From Chondrosia reniformis (Eukaryota; Porifera; Demospongiae; Chondrillida; Chondrillidae): a DNA stretch of 64,000 bases. How positions within the stretch are numbered: the stretch's first letter is position 1; each line of letters opens with the position of its first letter. Of the stretch, positions 36,417 to 46,900 are shown one piece after another. The stretch lies in the NCBI GenBank assembly GCA_947172415.1, contig OX359192.1, positions 8,677,401 to 8,741,400 of the forward strand, in the 5' to 3' direction. A program made the position numbers and the translations under genes. A model generated the notes under the pieces. It was not told where the DNA came from, searched no databases, and saw only the letters and a program-made list of their open reading frames with translations.

Positions 36417-39400
36417 ATGCTTCTTTCAGTATTGGATCCACTGCTCTCCTTAAGAGCCTGTTCATTCCCTCTAGAGTCTTCAAGTATATCAGCCCCTGCC
36501 TGAGCATTGCAGATGCACGTGGTTAGTTCAGCCTCTTCCTTCGGACTCCTGTCATCCATTTCATTAAGACAGTGATTTGGGGTGCCTGGTTCCTTGGAGA
36601 AAACGTAGGAAGCAGAATTCTCTGCTACTTCTGAGGATTTTAATGTGTTACTTTTTTTAAATTCAATGGAATCTCCAGTAGATTGTGTCTTTAAAAAGGT
36701 TGTAATTTTCATACACTTGCATACTCCTGCTGAAGAGAAGAATTTCGTTACTCTACTGATATCCTCACTGGTGAAAGCAAACACAAGATTGGACAACGGA
36801 AGTCCAGCAAGCAGGAGGAACACAATTCCATTAATGATATTTCCACTTTCAACCCCTAGAACAGGGCATGAAGGATTATTCCCATTCAATTGGCAGAGGG
36901 CATATTGGATTGCAAGGTTGATATATACATCATGAGTTGCAAATGATTCTGAAAAGCGCACTAGAGATAAGACTCCGGCTAAAAAGTATGCAATTGAGAC
37001 CAACAACAGCTTTGCCTCTGGCGTACTTAGCAGCTTTCCTTTTCTGTACAGACCCTGAGTCTAAAGGAATGTAGAGATGAGAAGAATCTTATGGAAGTCA
37101 AACAATTAATAATGATACCAGACACCTGTAGCTTTAGGTAGGCATTGAACAAAGCTCAGCAATTAATGTGTACATAAAAGTGTAAAGCTAGAAGTTCCAG
37201 TTAGTATAGCTACTGAGTATGTAATCTTTGCATGTATGATAAATGTGGAATTGTAAAAAGATACTTTTTAATTGTCTGTGGCAGTTACATATAAATCACA
37301 AATTGCTTCTGAATCAACACATGCAGACACTAATGTACGTACCTTGTGTGTCATCCAGAAGAGCATGATAAGCAAGCTCACTCCAATGGTCATAATGATT
37401 TGAAGGGGGAAAACAAAAGTGTAAAATAAAACATCAAAATTATTAGCACTGCAGTAAACAGGAGGTAATCTTGACGGAATATAATCAAATCCTGCCAGTG
37501 TGATGATGGGTCCCAAAGCACTGATAAAAATCCCAACCACAACTATTGATATGTGGATTATAGTCTGTTTCTTCCTTTTCATAATTGATTTTGCTCTTGG
37601 TGATACCAACATGACACTAAGGTAGGTTATGTGAGCCAGCCAGAATATGAAGTTTAGGAGCAGCAAAAACTGGAACATAACACCTGTATATATATTGATA
37701 ACAAGAATACTTGGTAAACATTAATATGTCTATATATATATAAATCTCATATTATAGCTATATGCACTGTAGTCATTTATATGAATGTAATAAAGATGCA
37801 AGATAATTAATACATTTCAGTGAATTTGCCATCGATTGATACACATTGGGAGCTAATGAGCCAACTGACCAGAAATGACACAGTAAGGCGATCCTTTCTG
37901 TAAAAGTGTTTCAATGAGACTGTCTGAAGAGCAAAGAATATTAATCCCTCCAATTGGTGGTATCAAAATAGATAGAACTATTGACATACAGAAATAAAAT
38001 GAACTCCAAAGAGTATGAAATGAGAACATTATAGATGATTGCATATAAAACTCTGAAATTGCACTTTTCCAAGTAACTATATGGGGTTGTAATTAATACA
38101 TGTCATTGTTTAGTTAGGCAGTTTTTGTGGACCATTGATTTCCATACATAACAGTATTGTATATTCATAGAAAATTCCAGTGCATAGGTATACGTATATT
38201 ACTAATGGAATCTTTGTTTCGTAAAGATTTTCATGACCTACTAGAAGGCAGCTTGTAAATAGATACTGAGATTCTATTGGTTAAATGACTGCTTGCTTAC
38301 CAAATAATACTTGCAGTACAGTTTCATATAACACCAAAATAGTTGGAAATCTCAATCTATTTCAATTAAAATAATAATAATAATAATATAAATAATGATT
38401 GTTTATTATTGTGACATGCTATACAAAACTGAAATCAGTAAAAACAGCCACAAGGGTTTACATTAGAAAGAATTCACCATAAATTAGAGTATCTTGCAAT
38501 TGGATAGTATATAATATACAAATAATATAATAAACAAGGTTCATAGGTTCAAGGATCAAGGTTCATTGGTATGCAACTCACAGTGCCTTGTGATGTATGA
38601 CTGCCTTAACAATAAATATAGTCCCAGCAATCAGAGCAACTGCCACAGCAATGTACTTGCAAACCTCTTCATAGAGGTATATAGATTGCTCTTTAAAGTT
38701 GAATGAGTCGCACTTCGGAAGGCAAAAGGAACATTTCTTATAAAAGCCAGGATGACAAGTAATGTTGGTAGATACTTCAACTGAGGAGTTGTTGGGTGAT
38801 GTGTGGGTACTGCTTGCATTACAATGGGACAACAAACTACTGTTGGACCATTCCTGGCAATGTATGGAAATATTTCTCTCCTCCAGAAAGGACCAAAGAT
38901 TGTTGCCACACGGGGTTTCTCTCAGTTGAACACAATCCTCCCATGTTGCACTAATGACTCCATCAATGGTGCAGGTTGGGTAAAGTAGAGCACACAATGC
39001 TGGCAGTTCTGATACACAGTTACTCATGTTGTCCATTAAAGTGAATGAGGTATTACCCTCCAGTGATATATTCAGAATCAAGCCATCAATAAAGTCAATA
39101 TATTGCAGCTCAATTCCACTCAATAGAGGTGCCACACTGCTGCTGGACAAGAAGGTACTACAGATACCTCCTTTAGTCTCACAGCAAGAAGATGGAACAC
39201 AGAGAGTTTCATCTACTCCAGGTCCTTCGGAACAGATTGGTGCCTGCAGTGATGACATACAGGACACTTGGTCGTGCTATTGGTAATACTGTTACAGTAG
39301 TATTAATTTCACAACACAACCTACAATTTCTGGTAGTTCTTCACACTTGGGAAATTCAAAGTCTCTGGTCTGAGGATGGTTTTTAAGTAGGGACACCTCT

Positions 39401-40049
39401 CCCTCACAAAACTTGTTTGTGACATCTAAACAAGCACTTTTGCTAGGTTCGACAGTATGTCCGCCAGGCGCGCAGGGCCGATAGTAATACTGACAGAGCA
39501 GAGGGATTCCCATCTCCCTGCAAGCTGGTGATATGAAGGTGAAATAATCCTCAATGGCCTCAAAGATGCTTTGCACTTCTGATTCATCTCCTCTGATGCT
39601 AATAGACAAAGGAACTGAGCAACCTATATCCTCCAAATAACTTTTACAGAAGGAATCCTCTGGAAGCGGGACACAAACTGCGCTTTCAGTACTCTTCGTA
39701 ATGCAGTGTTCTTTGGACTAAACAAGCAGTAGTAACACAACGATAACCTCTTGCTACATATTGTAACAGACGGCATACACATAGTTAAAGGTTTATAAGC
39801 CTTTTAATATCTGTGCCAATTTTATTAACTCACTTGTCCTAGAGTTGTGTTTTCTATTTTAGGAGTACTAGAGCAGGAAGATTCGAGCACGTTTAGCAGA
39901 CCTTTCAGCTCATTTTTCCAGTCCTCAGCTGGCGGTCGGTAGACATGATAGATTATTAGTGGAAGCGTAAAAAGGGTGGCAATAGTTATTGTAGCGATCA
40001 GCAAAACGAGCTTTTCTTTCCTGTTAAACAGACTATTTGCAGATTTCAT
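36407..40049 (-). CDS. Frizzled-like 7TM receptor B, recent duplicate of A
   Basis: Seven exons at the positions equivalent to copy A join to 843 aa: 40049-39834, 39717-39325, 39276-38582, 38350-38301, 38052-37870, 37683-37343, 37060-36407. All splice sites and frames are intact, so both copies are probably functional. Protein differences from A are few: R/G and L/V changes in the CRD (NKFCEGEVSLL here), T/V and Y/S changes near the TMs, and loss of one 22-residue tail unit (a single ELTTCICNAQAG copy). As in A, no KTxxxW motif follows TM7. The conservation of the tiny 50-nt exon 4 and of the 48-bp intron 2 in both copies supports the model. Confidence 0.8.
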
Positions 40050-40234
40050 CTCGGTTAGTGCAGCCGATCAAAGTTAGCTAGACAGACAGACTTAGCCAAA
40101 CATCCTAAACCTGACACGGCTATGAATATAAATTTGTTCACTAAAATGGGCATTGCTCGGTATGGGAATTTTAGGATCGGAATGTTTTATGTAAACAGAT
40201 TTCTTAAACTACGGGGACTTGGGATCGTTAAACA

Positions 40235-40703
40235 TTCTGCATATACGTATATATAGAACTTTTTCTGCGTGTATATGTATAGACTATATAGAACTGGTGT
40301 CAATGTTTATTGTATATCTAGTGCTGCATTGGGCAAAATTTAGCCCTAGTGTGCAACTACACATGATGCACTTAAATCAATTATAATAATGTATATTTTA
40401 TTAGAGTGGAAGGCTTACTTAGTTTTAACCGCATGGCAAATGATTTTTACAAGCACACCTACCCGTATGCATAGCTCAGCAGGAGTAGCACCAAATGGTA
40501 CGAAGTATCAATTAATTGACACCAAGCTGTAGCTCACTTGTTAGAGAGTTTAAAGATCAGACTTTGGTCACTTGGTTGGTCACTCCCAGTGATTCTAGCT
40601 ATCACATTCATCTTATTTATACTGTGATTCGAAGTTACCAAAGTTATTAGGACAAAGGATGGATTTCAGATTCATAATGCAAAAAAACTAGCTAGCTTGC
40701 AAA
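40235..40703. other. Intergenic, upstream of Frizzled-like B
   Basis: This is AT-rich sequence beyond the duplication edge. No ORF of interest, repeat array or RNA gene was seen. It probably contains the promoter of Frizzled-like B near its left end. Confidence 0.4.
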
Positions 40704-40981
40704 CTGCCAGGTTTCAAAGGTATGAAGGCATGTGTTGACTCAAAAGGGGGGAGATATATATTATATGATCGAATCTGTTGACTCAAAAGTGGGGAGATAT
40801 ATGTATTAGTTATACCACGGCGCTTCGGTGTATATGGGTTTATATACGTACTCGCCCTCGTGACTCGTACGTATAACACCCATATACACCTCAGCGCCGT
40901 GGTATAACTAATACATATAATACTTGTAACTATGAAACTATTCTATCAATGCATACTTGAGCACCCTTTGAAACCTGGCAG
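40704..40981. mobile_element. Nested hairpin element (MITE-like)
   Basis: An outer perfect 17-bp inverted repeat, CTGCCAGGTTTCAAAGG (40704-40720) against its complement (40965-40981), encloses a second hairpin. The inner 40-bp arms are 40800-40839 and 40878-40917 (core TTAGTTATACCACGGCG), with a two-base mismatch and a 38 bp loop. A ~30 bp direct repeat (TTGACTCAAAA...GGGGAGATATAT) precedes the inner hairpin. It is non-coding and looks like one terminal-inverted-repeat element inside another. Confidence 0.7.
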
Positions 40982-41211
40982 CTTAAATAGGTATCATGTT
41001 AAACCTGAGATATGATCCTGTGTTTGTATACTTAAGAATAGAATACTAGTGTTTGCAATTTAAAGTCAACTACATTGTGATGGTATTGTATTACTAATGA
41101 TATTTTGCTGTATAAACATGCAAAATTGATTTACAATCACAACTATTTCTTATTAAAATTATTTTAATTATCTAATCCAATAAAACAATTGGCCAATGAA
41201 CTTAAAATAAA
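40982..41211. other. 3' flank of the PIPOX gene
   Basis: AT-rich, presumed 3' UTR of the minus-strand oxidase. Nothing else was seen. Confidence 0.4.
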
Positions 41212-43857
41212 TCATAATTTGCTAGTTTGTACGAAGCGCCCAACAGTAAAATGTTCCAGGCTGTAGGAAGGAGGTGTGTCCAAGGTCAATTCAGCAAGGA
41301 GCTTACCCACTAATGGAGACAATTTGAAACCATGTCCTGAAGTAGGGAAAGTGAGAGTGAAAAGGGAGAAAGAGACATATAAAGCAAGACTGAGGATATG
41401 TACGCTTAGAATGTAACTTTGGATATACCAAAAAGACCTGAACATAAAGCAAGTTAATGTGACTGACCATATTTGGAACAAGGAGATGGGAAGTCCCTTG
41501 TCCAAGCCTGCATATTTGTAATATTAAGTATAAGATTTTAAGTTCTAAAACTTCATACCGGAGAAACCTGCTCCAATGACAATGTTAGAGTAGCTGGGGT
41601 GCTTGTCAATAATAAAGTCTTCATCAGGTGTTTGAGTATATATGCAGTATTCCACAATGTAAGGACTGGTAGCATCAACTCCTCTAAAGTGGCTGGCAAT
41701 AAAGTTCTTCACTGAAGGAGTGCTAGGAGCACCTTGAGTTTCATCTCTCTTGTCAGGATCAATTGGAATACCTCCATGAGCACAGACCTTTGTGTGCCGT
41801 GACATTGAGAGAGAGATAGTGTTCATCACATGAATCACGTACACTGGGCATACAGTACTAGTTAGTAATACTATGGCTCAGTTACTATGTCATTACATCA
41901 CAATTAAGCTATTACTGAGCAAATCACAACAACGGTCCTCATAGAGAATACAGAATTCAAACTGTATGTTGAACATTCAAGCAAGATAATTACCTTGACA
42001 AGGCCAGGATATTCCAGTATAGGTGTTCCATACATATCAGGAGAGCCCACCTTTATGAAGATTGGCATTCCACAAGGCTTACAGTGAGCAGACATAGACT
42101 GAGGATTGTCTACTGACCAGTACATGTTATCTATCCTGTAGGGCTGGTGTGGACAAAATGCACCAATTAATGGCTACTTGTGTGTCTATATTTACGTTGT
42201 TTTAATTGTGCTGTGTTCCTATGTTTGTGTTGTTATATAAGATGCTTGTATACGGTATACACAGTGTGTCTACCCCAGGTCATATATGGATCCACCAATA
42301 TTTAGTTAATTCATATAGAATGTGACACTATATAAGTGCACATCCATTTAAGCAGTTTTATACATACATACATACATACATATCCATACATACACAGGAT
42401 CAAAACAGACATGAGGCTCTAGTCAAGCAAGTCCTGCATACCTGCAGTGGTAGTTTGAGGTGGAGTGGCTCAATTAACTTGGAGGTCCATGGACCTACAG
42501 CATCAGAATGATGTGGCAACTGATTACCTCTTTACAGCCGCAGCTCTACATCTGACTACATATGTGTATACATGCGGGGAACACTTGCATTACCTGCAGC
42601 TATGACAACCTGCTTTGCTGTGAGAGTGCCTCTGGTGGTATGGATCCTGACCAAAGGTCCGGGGCTGATGCTCTCCACTTTACAGTGGTCCAGTATGGTA
42701 CCCCCATTGGCCACAAACACTTGCTACATAATCAATTTAATGGGACAATAACATCAACATCCTCTTTCTGGGTATGCCACACACCTCATTAGGACACGCC
42801 CACTACACATACCTCCATCAAGACACACCCACTACACATACCTCCACCAAGACAGGCCCACTACACATACCTCCATCAAGACACACCCACTACACACACC
42901 TCAATAGGACACACCCACTACACATGCCCACCAGGATATCCCATAGGTTCATAGTATATATGATAGTTTATTGAGCAACAGCAACGTTAAATCTTTGGAA
43001 TAGAACGTTTCAACCCGTAGGTCTTCATCAGCAATATGCTATTCATAGTATTATACGTATGTATATATGCTATAGGGTATTCCATAGTCCTAGCTACGAA
43101 TGTTGGCTACTTTGAGTGGGAAGACATTGCTCTACCAACCTGGTAGCTCTGCACAGCCATTGAAGCTCTGATGATGCCTGCTTTTGGCTCAAGAATACAA
43201 TAGTAGCCTCTTGGAAGGTTCAAAATGGAAATCCTTTTGTTCGCTTCTTCACTGGTTAAGACTTCATGAACTATCTTCTGTTGTAACATGGTTTCAGCTA
43301 GCTGTTTCATTTTGCCCTCTTCCTGCGGTCCAAAGTACATTCCTCCAGTTTCACTAGAGAAGCATATAGAGACTACTTGTGACCTGTTATGCAACTCCCT
43401 GGTCACCAATCTCATTACTAACAGTACATATTGCACACACACACACCCTCAAACTTTTAGTTTATACATAACTACGTATACCTGTTGGTATCAGTATAAA
43501 GAGGCAATGCAAGAAGACGACATACATGTAAAGAAGATTTCCAGACTCCTTTTCCAAAGTACTCCACATGTTAAAGCACTCTGGCATCATTTCTGCATAG
43601 TAAGATTCAGTATAGGCATTTCTGGTGATCCGAGATCCTCCGTGGGAACTGCCGCGAGTGTGGTGAGCATCAAACTATATAAATGAAAACATTGCCTATT
43701 TTACTGCCTTTAGCAAGATCAATTGAACAGTTACTTGTTCCAACAGAGCAATCTGCTTCCCAGTTGTCATTTTACTTAAATTGTAAGCAGTAGAACTACC
43801 TTCTACGCCTGCTCCTATCACAGCTACATCGAAATGATTTGGTCTACCAGACGCCAT
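41212..43857 (-). CDS. PIPOX: Peroxisomal sarcosine / L-pipecolate oxidase
   Basis: FAD enzyme that oxidises sarcosine or L-pipecolate in peroxisomes, releasing H2O2. Eight exons join to 390 aa, equal to human PIPOX: 43857-43735, 43674-43526, 43353-43140, 42723-42594, 42494-42442, 42143-41994, 41787-41559, 41336-41212. The N-terminal dinucleotide-binding motif is VIGAGVEG (G15, G17, G20). RGSSHGGSR follows, as in the monomeric sarcosine oxidase family, and the motif [13 protein letters not shown] contains the cysteine that carries covalent FAD in relatives. The C-terminus has [14 protein letters not shown] and ends in SKL, a canonical peroxisomal targeting signal. The start Met was chosen by homology; an upstream in-frame Met exists. 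The start codon faces, at 64 bp, the 3' end of the kinesin gene on the same strand. Confidence 0.95.
42785..42935. repeat. Minisatellite, ~30-33 bp unit, ~5 copies (PIPOX intron 3)
   Basis: Imperfect tandem copies of CACTACACATACCTCCATCA plus AGACACACC. It is intronic. Confidence 0.88.
42948..43051. mobile_element. Short retroposon fragment with possible 10-bp TSD
   Basis: TTCATAGTAT at 42948-42957 and 43042-43051 flanks 84 bp that end in GTTTCAACCCGTAGGTCTTC ATCAG, the same palindromic block as in the elements at 8397-8791 and 33448-33649. The short length suggests a 5'-truncated copy. It lies in PIPOX intron 3. Confidence 0.5.
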
Positions 43858-43921
43858 TTTACTTGTGGGTGGGGTCATAGCGTTTAAATTACAAAACAAG
43901 AAAGAAAATTGTTATAAAAAA

Positions 43922-46900
43922 TCATTTGAATCCTCTGCCAGTCAGATTGAGGGTAACATCGGGTTTCTTGTTATTCCTAGCATTAGATCGAGGGTTGTCT
44001 CGCTTGGTAGCCCTTGGCAGGGCTGGAGGAAGAGACTTGGAGAGGTAGGGTGAGGGGGCAGGACCTCTCTTTGAGGTTGAGTCCTTCTGCAGAGAAATAG
44101 AGTATGTATGTATTATAATGCAAGTAGAGGCCATTGGGATCATGGTATCAGTTTAAAGCCAACCTTTTGACTATTTGTGGTAATGGAGCTCATGAGGCCC
44201 AGCGTTAGTAGTCTTTTGTTAGCATTAGCTCTCTCCCTCCTCTTCAGCTGTGCCTTGACATCGGGAGGGGGAAGGGGGGAGGCTACTGAGGGGTCTTTGT
44301 TGGTTGGTGAACTTTGCAATACATCTTTAGCTGTAACCACGTGATGCTTTGACTTGCCTCTGTGTGGGGCCTGGTCCAGAGTGTGCTTCTTCTTCTTTGA
44401 TCGTGTTTTTCTTCCCTTCCCAGCGCCAACTGATGTGGTTGACAAGGAGTGACTGGTGTCTGTCTGGAGCATAAGCTGTCTGGTTCCAGCACAGCCTGAG
44501 GCCTTGAGACTTGAGCAACGGGACACAGAAATAGTGGGAGGAGAAGTGGCAGAAGGAAAAGAAGTTGGTTTGTGTGAAATATTCTTGAGTTTAGTTGATC
44601 CCTTTACTTTTGAGGACAATTTGATGGAAGGCAGACTGTCATCCTCGCTAACATCACTATGGCGACGTGAGGGTGCCTTATCCAGGAAGATCCTTGTGGA
44701 CCTCCCAGAGGTACCACTTCTCTTTGTGGCCTTATGAGACTGGAGCTTGGTGGGTGGGCCAGTGGGCAGCTCTTCATTTGAAAGGTAGCCATCTTGTTCA
44801 ATTAGTGTGATACTGTCTCTGACACTTGTAAGTGATGCTAGAGAGGAGAGCATTCTGTCTGGTTCCCCCAGCGTCATTCTCTCCTGCATGAGTGGGGAGA
44901 GGACGATGGTGGAGGCCTCGTCATCCCCGTCACCTGCATCAGTCAGGTGTGCCTCAGAAGGTGCATTGCTGAGAGTAGCAGACATTGAGAACCAATCGCT
45001 AAGGTAACGGTGATGCTGCACCAAGGTTAGAAAGGTTGAATCCATCTCCTTGGGATATTCAATGTTCTGATCTGCAGGACAAGTGAAATGCACCAATCAT
45101 ACGTAGTATACAATATACGTATGGTGTTGATTCCCTTCATTGGTGTTGGTACAGTCGCTATACACTAGTTTATATACACTGTCATGTGTACCTTTAATCT
45201 CAAGTCTCTGTCTCTTAACCAGCTCAAGACAATTCTGATTTTGTTCCATCAACTGTTCAATAAGCCTTTCTCTGTCCTGTAAATATAAACCAGTTCTAGC
45301 TGACAAATAATTTTGGTTGAGTGCTGTGGATAATTAAGGAAATACATCTGAACCATTTCCCATGTATGTACTTGTCTTAATGTAAGTCCCCCATTTATGT
45401 GCTGAAGGGGCTACCTTTGTGATAATGATAATGTACGTAATTCCATGCGGACAGTAAGTACATATTATGTAAGATACGTAGTCACCATTGGTAGTTTCAC
45501 CATATTACAGTTGCTACTAATTACTACACATGTTTGGAGAGGATACTTTGAATTTCGAGGTCATTTATCTTCATCATCTGTTCAATTATCCCCTTCTGCC
45601 TAGATTCCATCACAATGTCTGACAGCCTCTGTAGTGAAGCGATAATACATTGACATCAACCCGTTGAAGTGTGAGAAGTGGACACGTGTATGTATGTACC
45701 TCATAGGAGTCAAGTGCTCTCGTCTTCAAATGTTCAAATGCCCTTTGCAGTGTTCTCTGCTGGGACAGCAGTTTCTTCTGCTCTACCTTCAATCTGCTAA
45801 TGGGCAGGGTCTGCCTCATTTTGGTGGCAGCATGACCTCCTTCTGAAGTGTCAGAGTCGCGGCTGCCCAAGTTACTTACAGAAATAGTCAGATCATTTTC
45901 CCCCTCTGTTGCAGTCCCAGGGTCTTCCCCTTCGGCCTCACTTCCTAAGTGGTCTCTAGAGAGAGGGTCCATATGCAGGCAGGTAGGTGGGTGGGTGGGT
46001 AGAGGTTAATGAAAATGGAGCACAATTGGACTTACTCCTGCAGCCTAGATCTGTTTGTGTCCAGTGCATTCTGCACGATAGCACACTCTACAGTAAACAG
46101 CTCTCTTCTGCTACTTTGCTGCTCTTGAAGCAGATCTTTAAGCTCTCTAAACAAGTCTTCCCTTTCCTGAGTAATGGCTAAAGGAAACACAGACCTCTTT
46201 TATTCTCTAGTGGAGTCTGTATAAATGTTGTGACATACTTACCAATGCTCTGATTTGATTCCTTTCTTACAGTTCTTGAAGAAAGCTTTGCTTTCAATTT
46301 TTCAATTTCTCTTCTCAAATCAGCAATTATATTTGTATACTGAATTATGTGGTATGAGACATCGTGAATATTTGCATGGATCTACAAAGGATGGTAAGAG
46401 AGTATTTCATTGTAGAGGGTGGGAGGGGCCACCAGATAGTGATGTCATTGTAGAGGGTGGGAGGGATCATTAGAAAGTGATGTCATTGTAGAGGGTGGGA
46501 GGGATCATTAGAAAGTGATGTCATTGTAGAGGGTGGGAGGGATCATTAAATAGTGATGTCATTGTAGAGGGTGGGAGGGGTGATGTCATTGGACAAGCTG
46601 GAAACTTCTGAACTACATGACAGAGGTGGCATACTGGCTGTCTCCTGGAGTGCCTCTCACCTTGGTCTTGATGTGCTTGGCTCTCTCAGCATATCTCAGA
46701 GTGTTGTGCGACTCTTCAAAGCACTTGCTGGCTGGGCTGACGTGGGCTATCATTACAGTACGACAGTTCCCTCCTAGAGAGTCCTACCACAGATAGACAC
46801 ACAGATAGATACACAGAGGACCACACAGATAGACACACAGATAGACACACAGAGGACCACACAGATAGACACACAGATAGACACACAGATAGACACACAG

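Larger units (their letters stand above)
36147..40234. repeat. Segmental tandem duplication, unit B
   Basis: This is the duplicate of 31190-35393. Homology ends at GGGATCGTTAAACAT (about 40234) and starts at the AAAATAATGTAAAATGACAA repeat. It lacks the fold-back insert of unit A and has more 37 bp repeats. Confidence 0.95.
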
